The notes under the pieces: model-generated
Told to the model about the DNA's origin: nothing
What the model saw: the letters and a program-made list of their open reading frames with translations, nothing else
The model's database searches: none
Translations under genes and position numbers: made by a program
Part shown: positions 16,768 to 25,369 of the stretch, in pieces
How the letters are laid out: every line of letters begins with the position of its first letter
Numbering within the stretch: the first letter of the stretch is position 1
Assembly: GCF_001894805.1 (NCBI RefSeq)
Contig: NZ_BCWX01000005.1
Coordinates: 62,001 to 126,000, forward strand
DNA: 64,000 bases
Direction: 5' to 3'
DNA from: Rhodococcus globerulus NBRC 14531
GTDB taxonomy: Bacteria; Actinomycetota; Actinomycetes; Mycobacteriales; Mycobacteriaceae

Positions 16768-17229
16768 TCAGCCCCGCTGCTCGCGGAAGAAATCCTCCAA
16801 AAGCCCAGCACATTCGTCTTCGAGCACCCCACCGCGCACCTGCGGACGGTAGGTCAATCTTCTGTCCCGAACGACATCCCACAGCGATCCGACGGCACCG
16901 GTCTTGGGCTCCCAGGCCCCGAAAACGACCCTCGAGACGCGGGCGAGAACCAACGCTCCGGCGCACATCGTGCACGGCTCGAGAGTGACGGCGAGCGTCG
17001 CACCTTCCAGACGCCAACCGTCGCCGTAGATTTTCGCCGCTGCACGCAACGCAAGAATCTCCGCGTGAGCCGTGGGATCGGACGACGCTTCCCGCGCATT
17101 GGCCGCACGGGCAACCTCGACGCCGTCCGCGTCGAAGACAACCGCACCAACGGGAACGTCGGAGACCGATGCACTGCGCGCGGCACTGATGGCCGCACGG
17201 ATCATGCGCTGATCGTCAGCGAGTGACAT
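16768..17229 (-). CDS. tadA: tRNA adenosine(34) deaminase
   Basis: This 153-residue CDA-fold deaminase has zinc and catalytic motifs HAE (in TAHAEILALRAAA) and PCTMCAGAL, and the DVPVGAVV strand. TadA converts A34 to inosine in tRNA-Arg(ACG). A gene for that very tRNA occurs in this window (28532-28604). It follows the stop codon of the next gene directly, forming a two-gene leftward operon. Confidence 0.92.
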   Translation of the reverse strand: MSLADDQRMIRAAISAARSASVSDVPVGAVVFDADGVEVARAANAREASSDPTAHAEILALRAAAKIYGDGWRLEGATLAVTLEPCTMCAGALVLARVSRVVFGAWEPKTGAVGSLWDVVRDRRLTYRPQVRGGVLEDECAGLLEDFFREQRG

Positions 17230-17769
17230 CTACCGTGGGAGCTTGTCGAGCACGGCAGAGAATTCGGATTCGAATCCGAGTCGCTGCGCGATCATCGCCA
17301 ACTGCTCGTCGGGGTACAGATCGGTGTCGGCAGTGATCACCGAGAGAACGGGTTCCGGTAGCCCCAGATCAGCCAGGACCGACAGATCTCCCTCTTCCCA
17401 GGGCTCGACATTGTCGAGGTCATCTGGATCGATGTCGGGGATTTCAACGTTCAGCGCGTCGAGGACGTCCGCTGCGATGTCGTAGTCGATCGCGGCGGTC
17501 GCGTCGGAAATCAGCAGATGCGTTCCCGTCGGCGCAGGCCGCAAGATGATGAAGAACTCTTCGTCGACGTCGATTAGGCCGAAAACGGCACCCGAGCTAC
17601 GAAGCTCGCGGAGTTCGGTTTCGGCGCTCGACAACGACGTCAAAGCCGCAGAGGTCAAAGCCTTGACCGTCCACTTGCCTTCGTCACGTACCACTGCCAC
17701 GCCGAAGCCTTCGAACTCCTCCGACTGGTTCGAGGAGGCGCTCTTGTTACTCGCGCGCTGTGCACCCAT
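17230..17769 (-). CDS. tRNA adenosine deaminase-associated protein
   Basis: The 179-residue acidic protein (FGVAVVRDEGKWTVKAL, FGLIDVDEEFFIILRP) matches the actinobacterial family routinely found next to TadA. It has no known catalytic residues. Its stop is adjacent to the tadA start, so co-translation is likely; a chaperone or partner role for TadA is inference from context only. Confidence 0.85.
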   Translation of the reverse strand: MGAQRASNKSASSNQSEEFEGFGVAVVRDEGKWTVKALTSAALTSLSSAETELRELRSSGAVFGLIDVDEEFFIILRPAPTGTHLLISDATAAIDYDIAADVLDALNVEIPDIDPDDLDNVEPWEEGDLSVLADLGLPEPVLSVITADTDLYPDEQLAMIAQRLGFESEFSAVLDKLPR

Positions 17770-17790
17770 GGCGCAACGGTAGCCCGGCTA

Positions 17791-18789
17791 GTGCCCGTGA
17801 GTGAAGTCCGCGCCCGGATATGCCAACCTGAACGGGTGTCTGCGACCGATTCTGCCCCTCCCGTCTGCGTCCTCGGCCTCGGTTTGATCGGTGGTTCGCT
17901 GTTGCGCGCCGCTGCCCGCGCCGGCCGCGAGGTGTGGGGTTACAACCGTTCGAGCGAGTCGGCCGACGCAGCGCGCGCCGACGGTTTCGAAGCCAACACC
18001 GATCTTGCTGCCACTCTTCGGAAAGCTCAGGAGACCGGCGCAATCATCGTGATCGCCGTGCCCATGCCGGCCGTCGACGCCACTCTCGAAGCCATTGCCG
18101 CACATGCCCCGAACAATCCGATCACCGACGTCGTAAGCGTGAAGGGCGAGGTGAAGGCAGCCGTCGAGCGTCGTGGCCTGAGTGCCCGCTTTGTCGGCGG
18201 CCATCCCATGACCGGAACCTCCGCGTCTGGCTGGGCGGTTGGCGACGCAGACCTGTTCATCGACGCCGTGTGGGTCGTGGCCACCGACGACGGCGTCGAC
18301 GCAGATGTGTGGACGCAGGTCGCGGACCTCGCTCTGGACTGCGGTTCCGTCGTCGTTCCGGCCGAATCTCTCGAACATGACCGGGCTGTGGCCCGGATTT
18401 CGCATCTGCCGCACCTGCTCGCCGAATCGTTGGCGATTACCGGCGCCGCCGGTGGTGAACTCGCGCTCGGGTTGGCCGCCGGATCGTTCCGCGACGGCAC
18501 CCGCGTGGCCGGCAGTGCGCCGGGACTGGTGCGGGCGATGTGCGAGGGCAACCGCGACGCTCTGCTGGTCGCACTGGACGAGGCTCTTGCTCTACTGCAG
18601 AGGGCGCGAAGCGAACTGCACGCGCACGGTTCGACAGCGGAACTCGTCGATGCCGGGTTCGCCGCGCGAGGAGCCTACGAATCGCATGAGCGTTGGGACA
18701 TCACCGATGTGCGCGTCGGAGAATCCGACTGGATCGACCGGATGCGCGACGCCGGCCGCCGCGGCGGCGTGATCCAGCGACGCAGGTAG
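17791..18789 (+). CDS. tyrA: Prephenate dehydrogenase
   Basis: The enzyme (up to 332 residues) has an N-terminal Rossmann motif GLGLIGGSLLRAAARAG, the conserved SVKGEV region and HPMTGTSASGW, then the helical C-terminal dimerisation half containing EHDRAVARISHLPHLLAES. It oxidatively decarboxylates prephenate to 4-hydroxyphenylpyruvate, the tyrosine branch. No ACT domain is visible. The start is uncertain: GTG 17791 gives the longest form, while GTG 17836 (SATDSAPPVCVLG) is equally plausible. It is divergent from the tadA operon with only 21 bp between the longest frames. Confidence 0.9.
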   Translation: MPVSEVRARICQPERVSATDSAPPVCVLGLGLIGGSLLRAAARAGREVWGYNRSSESADAARADGFEANTDLAATLRKAQETGAIIVIAVPMPAVDATLEAIAAHAPNNPITDVVSVKGEVKAAVERRGLSARFVGGHPMTGTSASGWAVGDADLFIDAVWVVATDDGVDADVWTQVADLALDCGSVVVPAESLEHDRAVARISHLPHLLAESLAITGAAGGELALGLAAGSFRDGTRVAGSAPGLVRAMCEGNRDALLVALDEALALLQRARSELHAHGSTAELVDAGFAARGAYESHERWDITDVRVGESDWIDRMRDAGRRGGVIQRRR

Positions 18790-18813
18790 GTTCCCGCTGT
18801 TGGATCCCGACTG

Positions 18814-19401
18814 TCAGATCCGGCCGGCCAGTCCTGGGTAATCGAGGATGAATCCTTCGTGGTCGACGGTCACCGTTGCACTCGATACGGGTGACATCAC
18901 GCTGATGCCGTCGGTACCGCTGCTGTACGTGATGGTTGCGGCTTCGACTCGCAGATCCAGCAGGTTGACGTACACAACCGGAACCTCGACATCTTGGGTG
19001 TCGTTCTGCAAGCCGAAGCGCCTGATGGGAAGGGTGTTGAAGAACGGGCTGAGGATCACGTCGACGTCGAGCGCACCGGAAAAGGAGGAGCGCTGATGGT
19101 TGGCGCCGTTCTCCACCATCCAGGTTCCTTCTTCGTCTCGGCTGATCGACATCTGACGCTCACCCGCAGCGAGGGCGGTACGCACCGACAACCTGCGCGT
19201 GATACCCGCCTCGTCTGTGACCAGGTCATATGAGGCGCTGAATGCGGGATGTTCGCTACACGCGCCACCGATGATCCGGCCTGACGCCTTGATGCGATTG
19301 CCGCTCAACTGCACGCGTACCGACTCCATGCGAGGAGCGTTGTGCGCCTGCCAGGTCAATACCGCAGGCCAGGATGCGCTATCGGAAGGTTGGATGCTCA
19401 C
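18814..19401 (-). CDS. Putative glycolipid-binding domain protein (PF06475-like)
   Basis: The 195-residue protein (WPAVLTWQAHNAPRMESVRV, YDLVTDEAGITRRLSVRT) resembles the beta-rich glycolipid-binding family first described for Pseudomonas PA1994. It has no signal peptide and no catalytic motif. I recognise the family with moderate certainty. It is convergent with tyrA and divergent from the restriction-modification genes. Confidence 0.7.
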   Translation of the reverse strand: MSIQPSDSASWPAVLTWQAHNAPRMESVRVQLSGNRIKASGRIIGGACSEHPAFSASYDLVTDEAGITRRLSVRTALAAGERQMSISRDEEGTWMVENGANHQRSSFSGALDVDVILSPFFNTLPIRRFGLQNDTQDVEVPVVYVNLLDLRVEAATITYSSGTDGISVMSPVSSATVTVDHEGFILDYPGLAGRI

Positions 19402-19631
19402 CCGACCACGGTAATGGACGATGCCCTCGAGAGCACTGCTGGCTGGTGATTATTACCGCGATCAGGGACCTTTTCCGCGGCGTCGGTGACCTGGGACTGT
19501 GTGTGTAAGGCGATTCACAGCCCGATTCGTCCACCGATACGTGCGGAATGCCTGTGCGCGAAAAGTTGTGGCAAAAGCTGTCGGACTTCTCGAGTAACGT
19601 GCTTACAAGTCGGTTCGTGAGGAAGGGTGCT

Positions 19632-20795
19632 GTGACGTCGTCGCAAAGCATGGTGGGGTTGTTTGCCGGTATCGGTGGGCTCGAGTTGGGTCTGTCGGAG
19701 CACGGGTGGAACACCGAACTGCTGTGTGAAATCGACCCGGGCGCCCAGGCAGTTCTCCGTTCCCGTTTCTCGGACGTCCCTTTGCACGGCGACGTCACGA
19801 AACTGCGCGCGCTCCCGGCCGATATCGACTTGGTTGCTGCCGGTTTCCCCTGCCAGGACCTCTCGCAGGCCGGTAAGACTGCGGGCATTACCGGCGCCCG
19901 GTCGGGCCTCGTCGACGAAGTATTTCGACTGGTCAAGCGCAAAAAGGGTCCACGGTGGCTGGTCATCGAAAACGTGCCATTCATGCTGCAGCTAGGCAAG
20001 GGCGCAGCCATGCGGCACATCACCGACGCTCTCGAAGACCTCGGTTACACGTGGGCGTACCGCGTTGTCGACGCCCGGGCATTCGGCCTCCCTCAGCGCC
20101 GCCAGCGCGTCATCATGCTGGCATCGCGCACCGAAGATCCCCGCGAAATCCTCTTCGGACAAGACGCCGGTGAGCGACTCGGCGGCGACCCTGCCGATTT
20201 CCCGTGCGGCTTCTACTGGACCGAGGGCACCCGCGGACTCGGTTGGGCCGTCAACGCCGTACCGACACTCAAGGGCGGTTCGTCCGTCGGAATTCCCAGC
20301 CAGCCGGCGGTGCGGCTGCCGTCCGGTGAGATCGTCACACCAGGCCTGGTCGACGCCGAACGTCTACAGGGTTTTGATCCCGACTGGACACTGCCGGCCG
20401 TCGACGTTCCCGGCCTACGCCACAGCCATCGCTGGAAGCTCGTCGGAAATGCCGTGAGCGTGCGAATGGCGTCGTGGGTGGGTAGCCGTCTGGTCGATCC
20501 CATCGAATACGACGCGGAGTACGAGACACCCCTCGAACCTGGCGACGCCTGGCCGAGTGCCGCGTGGGGCCGTAACCGCCAAGCGTTCCGCGTCCACACC
20601 TCGACGTGGCCCGTTCAACACGACTACGAGGATCTGAGCGGATTCCTCGAAGACACTCGGTTGCTGTCCGCTCGGGCTACTGCGGGCTTCCTCAAACGCG
20701 CACGGATGGGCAACCTTCGCTTCATTCCCGGATTCATCGAGGACGTAGAAAGCCATCTCGAGCGGATGGGCGGATATCCCGAGGCAGTGGCATGA
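19632..20795 (+). CDS. C5-cytosine DNA methyltransferase (type II RM system)
   Basis: The 387-residue enzyme has motif I (GLFAGIGGLELGL), motif IV with the catalytic cysteine C74 (PCQDLS), the ENVP motif VI, the QRRQR motif VIII and the C-terminal motif X (GNAVSVRMASWVG). It methylates cytosine C5 at an unknown site. The downstream gene is the probable cognate endonuclease and Vsr follows. I chose GTG 19632, preceded by GAGGAAGGG; an in-frame ATG at 19548 would add 28 residues. Its TGA overlaps the first of a chain of ATGs at 20792. About 230 bp upstream hold no gene. Confidence 0.92.
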   Translation: MTSSQSMVGLFAGIGGLELGLSEHGWNTELLCEIDPGAQAVLRSRFSDVPLHGDVTKLRALPADIDLVAAGFPCQDLSQAGKTAGITGARSGLVDEVFRLVKRKKGPRWLVIENVPFMLQLGKGAAMRHITDALEDLGYTWAYRVVDARAFGLPQRRQRVIMLASRTEDPREILFGQDAGERLGGDPADFPCGFYWTEGTRGLGWAVNAVPTLKGGSSVGIPSQPAVRLPSGEIVTPGLVDAERLQGFDPDWTLPAVDVPGLRHSHRWKLVGNAVSVRMASWVGSRLVDPIEYDAEYETPLEPGDAWPSAAWGRNRQAFRVHTSTWPVQHDYEDLSGFLEDTRLLSARATAGFLKRARMGNLRFIPGFIEDVESHLERMGGYPEAVA

Positions 20796-20833
20796 ACGGG
20801 GCAGTGGCATGAACGGGGCAGTGGCATGAGCGA
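20783..20833 (+). repeat. 17-bp triplication forming a stop/start relay between M and R genes
   Basis: GGCAGTGGCATGAACGG is present three times head to tail (20783, 20800, 20817; the last copy diverges at its end). Each copy contains ATGA. The methyltransferase TGA overlaps an ATG at 20792 that opens a six-codon frame (MNGAVA); its TGA overlaps the ATG at 20809, which opens the same six codons; that TGA overlaps the ATG at 20826 of the endonuclease. Translation could pass from one gene to the other in three steps. Confidence 0.85.
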
Positions 20834-21719
20834 GGGTTCACTGTTTCCCGAGCCGGAGGCCCTGTTTCCGGAGACGCTGTTTCCGGAGACGCTGTTTCCG
20901 GAACCCCAGCACGAACCACTATGGGACGCATTGCGACTCGCGGGCGACAAACCTGCGGCAGACGCCGATCGCGGCGAGAAGAAGAACTACGCGCAGCGGC
21001 TTTCCAATCAACTCGCCCAGACGGTTGCCGACGCCTTGCGCCCGCTGTACCCCAACATCACCCCCACCGCTACGGGCGAAGGCCAGGAAGCGACGGTAGA
21101 TGTCGCGAAGGGTCGAAAGCGCTTGGATGTCAAGGCACTCGACCCCACACTCGGCTTGATCCTGTGCGTGTCGATCAAGACGTACAACTTCCAGGACTAC
21201 AGCCCCCGCAGCGGAAAGCTCGGCCGCTGGACCAAGAACATCGTCCGCAATGATCACGAATTGCGTGGCGAGGCAATGGTTCTGCATCAGCGACAGCCCT
21301 ACAGCGTTCTGGTGGCCGTCATGTTCGAGCCGTACGCCACGTGCGACGACGGCGACCCCACCAAGACCAGCGACACCGGCAAATCCTCGTTCGCCCACCA
21401 CGTCACGACGCTGTCGAAGCGTTCCGGCCGCGGCAAACGTGCGGTTGTCGGCGTTCCGGGTAAGGCGTGGGTTGATCTGGGCGCCGAGGACACGCGCTAC
21501 GACCTCTTCGAAAAAGTGTTCATCGGACTGTACGAAACCGATGGCGGCGTACGCTTTTTCGACGTCGACGAGCCGCCTCCCCGCAACGGCCGTCCCACCG
21601 AGAGTCAAACACTCTCGTTTGACGATTTTGTCACCATCGTGCACGGTGAAGTGGAGCGTCGCAACAGGTTTGCCCCCACCTGGTCAGACCCGGACGACGG
21701 CGACGACTCCGACAGCTGA
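20826..21719 (+). CDS. Probable type II restriction endonuclease
   Basis: The 297-residue protein directly follows a cytosine methyltransferase and precedes a Vsr gene. The stretch RLDVKALDPTLGLILCVSIK is a plausible PD-(D/E)xK-type core, with D followed by S-x-K. The N-terminus is unusual: LFPEPEALFPETLFPETLFP, a repeat of LFPE[PT] units. I do not recognise the recognition-site subclass. The start at 20826 is supported by the ATGA relay. The C-terminus is acidic (DPDDGDDSDS). Confidence 0.78.
   Translation: MSEGSLFPEPEALFPETLFPETLFPEPQHEPLWDALRLAGDKPAADADRGEKKNYAQRLSNQLAQTVADALRPLYPNITPTATGEGQEATVDVAKGRKRLDVKALDPTLGLILCVSIKTYNFQDYSPRSGKLGRWTKNIVRNDHELRGEAMVLHQRQPYSVLVAVMFEPYATCDDGDPTKTSDTGKSSFAHHVTTLSKRSGRGKRAVVGVPGKAWVDLGAEDTRYDLFEKVFIGLYETDGGVRFFDVDEPPPRNGRPTESQTLSFDDFVTIVHGEVERRNRFAPTWSDPDDGDDSDS
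20841..20906 (+). repeat. 15-bp coding repeat (LFPET) in the endonuclease N-terminus
   Basis: CTGTTTCCGGAGACG occurs at 20862 and 20877, a third copy with a changed end at 20892, and a more divergent one at 20841. The unit is a multiple of three, so copy-number change keeps the frame. Confidence 0.85.
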
Positions 21720-21730
21720 ACCCCACGAAA

Positions 21731-22144
21731 GTGAAGACAGTGCCCGCGACGGATCCGACAACCAGCGCTCGAATGAGCGCGCAGCGTCGACGCGACACCA
21801 AACCCGAGATCGCGATCCGGCGCGAACTCCATCGGAGCGGACTGCGGTACTTCGTCGATCGGGCTCCCGTCAAAGGTGTTCGTAGACGGGCCGATTTGGT
21901 GTTTCCGCGGCGGAAGGTGGCGGTGTTCGTCGACGGCTGTTTCTGGCATTGCTGCCCGCTCCACGCGACATACCCCAAGAACAATGCGCAGTGGTGGGCG
22001 GACAAGTTGGCCGCCAATGTGCTGCGAGACCGGGACACCGATGCACGCCTCGCCGAACAGGGCTGGACCGTCATCCGCATCTGGGAGCACGAAGATCCGT
22101 CGACGGCAGCCGAACGCGTCCGGAACACTCTTCTCGCTCCGTAA
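21731..22144 (+). CDS. vsr: Very short patch repair endonuclease
   Basis: The 137-residue protein has the Vsr pattern: MSAQRRRDTKPEIAIRRELH, then RRADLVFPRRKVAVFVDGCF and WHCCPLH, where the Asp and His residues are catalytic. Vsr nicks T:G mismatches arising from deamination of 5-methylcytosine, and such genes accompany C5 methyltransferases. The start is GTG 21731; 21740 is an alternative. It sits 11 bp after the endonuclease stop in one M-R-V operon. Confidence 0.92.
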   Translation: MKTVPATDPTTSARMSAQRRRDTKPEIAIRRELHRSGLRYFVDRAPVKGVRRRADLVFPRRKVAVFVDGCFWHCCPLHATYPKNNAQWWADKLAANVLRDRDTDARLAEQGWTVIRIWEHEDPSTAAERVRNTLLAP

Positions 22145-22154
22145 GCTTCGTGAG

Positions 22155-22850
22155 GTGAGCGGACTTGGTGGAGCGCGAGTAGTTCTGGCGGGTGCGTTGA
22201 TTCTCGGTGGAATCGTGTACTCGTCGTGGATTCTGGAGTTCTTCCTCGACACCGAACTTGATCCGGTGACGTCGTTCCTCAGTGAACTCGACGCGGCAAA
22301 TCAGAAGTACCGCGACGTGTTCGGTAACGCCGACGTTATCTCCGCCGTTTTGATGTTGGTGTCAGCGACGCTCGGGCTACTGGTTACGGAGCGACGCAAA
22401 TTCTATGTGGCGGGCTGGATTGCACTGGCTGTGTTCGGCGTTGCCACGATTGCGGACGCGTCGTTTCCGCTGGACTGCTCCGGCCCGGATTGCGCGGCGA
22501 GCGAGCCCGGCGGACTACTGCCGCAACTACATCACGTTCATGCTTTGACCAGCAGCGTAGCGGTCTTTGCGATCTTCACCGCGATGATCACGTTCACCGT
22601 CGGGGCCTTCCGTTATCGCGAGCATCCGCTGTTGCGCACCGTCGGATCGGGCCTTTTGATCGTGACTTCCCTTGCGACGGTGTGGATGTTGACAACTAAC
22701 GGCATAGAACTGGCCGGCGGCGGTAATCTGGGCTTGGGAATCGCCCAACGTGCACAGGTTTTGGGAATGTCTTTGTGGCTGTGCACCCTGGGTTGTGCGG
22801 TATTGCGGCGACAGGAAAGGTTTTTGAACAGCGATTTCGGGCGATCCTGA
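22155..22850 (+). CDS. DUF998 family membrane protein
   Basis: The 231-residue protein has six predicted membrane helices. It starts with GARVVLAGALILGGIVYSSW and has the FLSELDAANQKYRDVFG loop typical of DUF998. The family has no assigned function. I placed the start at GTG 22155 because the longer frame to 21876 lies antiparallel in reading to Vsr. It overlaps nothing and is 10 bp from the vsr stop. Confidence 0.75.
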   Translation: MSGLGGARVVLAGALILGGIVYSSWILEFFLDTELDPVTSFLSELDAANQKYRDVFGNADVISAVLMLVSATLGLLVTERRKFYVAGWIALAVFGVATIADASFPLDCSGPDCAASEPGGLLPQLHHVHALTSSVAVFAIFTAMITFTVGAFRYREHPLLRTVGSGLLIVTSLATVWMLTTNGIELAGGGNLGLGIAQRAQVLGMSLWLCTLGCAVLRRQERFLNSDFGRS

Positions 22851-22879
22851 CATACACGGACCTACCGAAGGGTGTGCCC

Positions 22880-24118
22880 ATGTCACTCGCGTCGACGTTC
22901 TTCTCCCACCCACATCAGGCGTTCACCACGGGGTTTTATCGCAACGAGTCGTTCGACTACGAACTGCGAGTCCTCCTCGGCCAGGCAACGTACGGCGCCT
23001 CCGATACCGGCGAAGTTCTTGCTGCCGTCGCCGAAGTCGGCGACAAAGACCACGAGGGTTGGTACGTCGCGTGGTTCGACCTCGGATCACGGATCTTCAA
23101 GGAAGCCGAGGAATCCGCGCGGGCCGGGCATCCCCGCAGCGCATCCAGCGCGTATCTGCGGGCAGCGTCGTACTTCGCTGTGGCCGTCAATGCCGTCGAC
23201 GGACTGACCGACGATTCGGTTCTGGTTCCCACGTTCCGGCATCACCGCGCCGCGTGGGACGGTTTTGTCGACACCACCTCGCAGGCAGTGGAGCGCGTGC
23301 GGATTCCGTACGAGGACACCACGATGCCGGGGTACTTCTTCCGCCCACCCGGAGACGTGCGACGGCCGACGCTCATCATGGTGAACGGCAGCGACGGCCC
23401 CATCAGTTCGATGTGGGTCAACGGCGGCGCCGGAGCGCTCGAACGCGGCTACAACGTGCTGATGTTCGACGGACCGGGTCAGCAGTCCATGCTGTTCGAG
23501 AACAATATTCCGTTCCGCCATGACTGGGAAGCTGTCATCACCCCTGTCGTCGACTTCCTGATCGACCGACCCGACGTCGACGCGTCGAAGTTGGCGATGT
23601 GCGGCATCAGTCAGGGCGGCTATTGGGTGCCACAGTCACTGGCATTCGAGCATCGGATCGCCGCGGCAATCGCCGATCCCGGCGTGGTCGACGTATCCGC
23701 GTCGTGGCTCGTTCACATCCCGCGCGGCATGCAGAACTTGCTGGAAGAAGGCAAGTCGGAGGCCTTCGACCGGGACATGGCGATGGGGTTGCGAGCGTCG
23801 AAGGAAACGGCCCGCATCTGGCGTTTCCGAGCGCGGCCATACTTAACTGACGGCTACTACAACACTCTGGCCGAGGTACGGAAATACCGCCTCGAACACG
23901 TTGCGGGCTCGATCACCACTCCCCTGCTGATCACCGATCCCGAACACGAACAGTTCTGGCCGGGACAATCGCAACGCCTCGCCTCATTGTCCGGCGGGCC
24001 CACCACGGTGGTTCCGTTCACGGCAGCAGAAGGCGCGAGTTTCCACTGCCAACCGATGGCAAGGCGCCTCACCGACCAACGCATGTTCGACTGGCTCGAC
24101 GAGCAATTGGGGCTCTAG
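22880..24118 (+). CDS. Alpha/beta hydrolase (FrsA/pseudooxynicotine-hydrolase-like)
   Basis: The 412-residue protein has a long helical N-terminal domain (about 1-150) and a C-terminal alpha/beta hydrolase core: IMVNGSDGPISSMW (oxyanion region), nucleophile elbow GISQGG, an acid in LLITDPEHEQF and a late histidine in SFHCQPMARR. The layout resembles the hydrolases acting on C-C or ester bonds such as 2,6-dihydroxypseudooxynicotine hydrolase, but the substrate is unknown. The start has an AAGGG site. It ends convergently with the antiporter gene, sharing four bases. Confidence 0.82.
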   Translation: MSLASTFFSHPHQAFTTGFYRNESFDYELRVLLGQATYGASDTGEVLAAVAEVGDKDHEGWYVAWFDLGSRIFKEAEESARAGHPRSASSAYLRAASYFAVAVNAVDGLTDDSVLVPTFRHHRAAWDGFVDTTSQAVERVRIPYEDTTMPGYFFRPPGDVRRPTLIMVNGSDGPISSMWVNGGAGALERGYNVLMFDGPGQQSMLFENNIPFRHDWEAVITPVVDFLIDRPDVDASKLAMCGISQGGYWVPQSLAFEHRIAAAIADPGVVDVSASWLVHIPRGMQNLLEEGKSEAFDRDMAMGLRASKETARIWRFRARPYLTDGYYNTLAEVRKYRLEHVAGSITTPLLITDPEHEQFWPGQSQRLASLSGGPTTVVPFTAAEGASFHCQPMARRLTDQRMFDWLDEQLGL

Positions 24119-25302
24119 ACGACCGAAGCGACCTTCGCCGGGCGGTTCAGCAACGTTGCACACATCGGGAGCAGCAGAACGGTAATTGCGCCCGCCGCCA
24201 CCAGAATCGACGCATTGTCCGACGACATCTGACCGGCACTGACAGCAGCACCGGTGACGGCCACGATCATCGGCAACCCAGTAGCCCCGTACAGCGCGAC
24301 CTGCGCACTCTCCCTGGTACTGAAAGGCGGTTCGACCTTCTCGAACTTGGTCGTGAAAAACACCGGCACACCGCGAACCACGATGATGAGAACAAGGAAC
24401 GCCAGCAGGACGGTGGGATTCTCCGCGACCGCCGACACGTCGATTGCCATTCCGGAAGTGATGAAGAAGATCGGAATGAGGAATCCGAAAGCAATACCGT
24501 CGAGCTTGATCTCCAACCGCTCGTTGCCGTCGGGCATCAGGCGTCGCAGGATGAAACCGGCCGCAAAGGCGCCGAGAACAACGTCCAGCGAGAATACGGC
24601 CGAGAGTGCACCCAGCCCGACCAGCAACAAGATCGTCAGGCGAACCGTGGTCTGTGCTGTGGTGTCCGCGCCGGAACGGACAAGTGTGTGCGTCCACGAT
24701 CCGTGCGAAATCAGCTTGGTCGGCAGCACCGCAAGAATGACCGCGATCAGCGCGAATGCCGCGAGGACCACAAGCGACAGGACAGCGCCACGCGCACCGA
24801 GCAATACGGCCATCGCAACGACAGGGCCGAGTTCGCCGACAGCGCCGTGATTGAGGACCGTCCGGCCAAGCCGGGTGTCGAGGATTTTGTTGTCCTTGAG
24901 AATCGGCAGCAGGGTGCCCAACGCCGTTGACGTCATCGCAATCGCAACGGCCGCTTCTGCGGAGATCACACCCTGCGCCCCCAAGAGCGCGACAATCGCA
25001 AACGCCAAGGCGAGGCAGAACAGCCACGTGTACAGCGCTCGCCGGCCACCAGCGCCGCTCAGTTCCTTGCGGTCGATCTCGTAGCCGGCGAGCAGAAACA
25101 GCATGCCGAGGCCCAGTTCCCGAAGGATCCCGATGGCCTCACTCTCTGCCGCCAAGTTGAGCGCAAATGGTCCGACAACCGCGCCGGCGACCAACAGCAG
25201 CACAACTTCCGGTACCAGGCGCCGCGGGAACAGGCCCGCGACAAAGGGCGCGAGCGCAGCGATCAGCGCAATCCAGAACAGCGACGAGGCAATTGAGGGC
25301 AC
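24115..25302 (-). CDS. Cation:proton antiporter (CPA2 / NhaP-KefB-like)
   Basis: The 395-residue integral membrane protein has about 12-13 hydrophobic helices, including LVPEVVLLLVAGAVVGPFAL and the core ELGLGMLFLLAGYEID, which is typical of the Na+/H+ exchanger domain of the CPA2 group (PF00999). No RCK domain is attached. It would exchange Na+ or K+ for protons at the cytoplasmic membrane. It is monocistronic. Confidence 0.88.
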   Translation of the reverse strand: MPSIASSLFWIALIAALAPFVAGLFPRRLVPEVVLLLVAGAVVGPFALNLAAESEAIGILRELGLGMLFLLAGYEIDRKELSGAGGRRALYTWLFCLALAFAIVALLGAQGVISAEAAVAIAMTSTALGTLLPILKDNKILDTRLGRTVLNHGAVGELGPVVAMAVLLGARGAVLSLVVLAAFALIAVILAVLPTKLISHGSWTHTLVRSGADTTAQTTVRLTILLLVGLGALSAVFSLDVVLGAFAAGFILRRLMPDGNERLEIKLDGIAFGFLIPIFFITSGMAIDVSAVAENPTVLLAFLVLIIVVRGVPVFFTTKFEKVEPPFSTRESAQVALYGATGLPMIVAVTGAAVSAGQMSSDNASILVAAGAITVLLLPMCATLLNRPAKVASVV

Positions 25303-25369
25303 GGATCATTATCGGGCATTTACGACAGATGTGCCTGCGATTACATCAGCGGCGCGTTACCGCTCTGAG

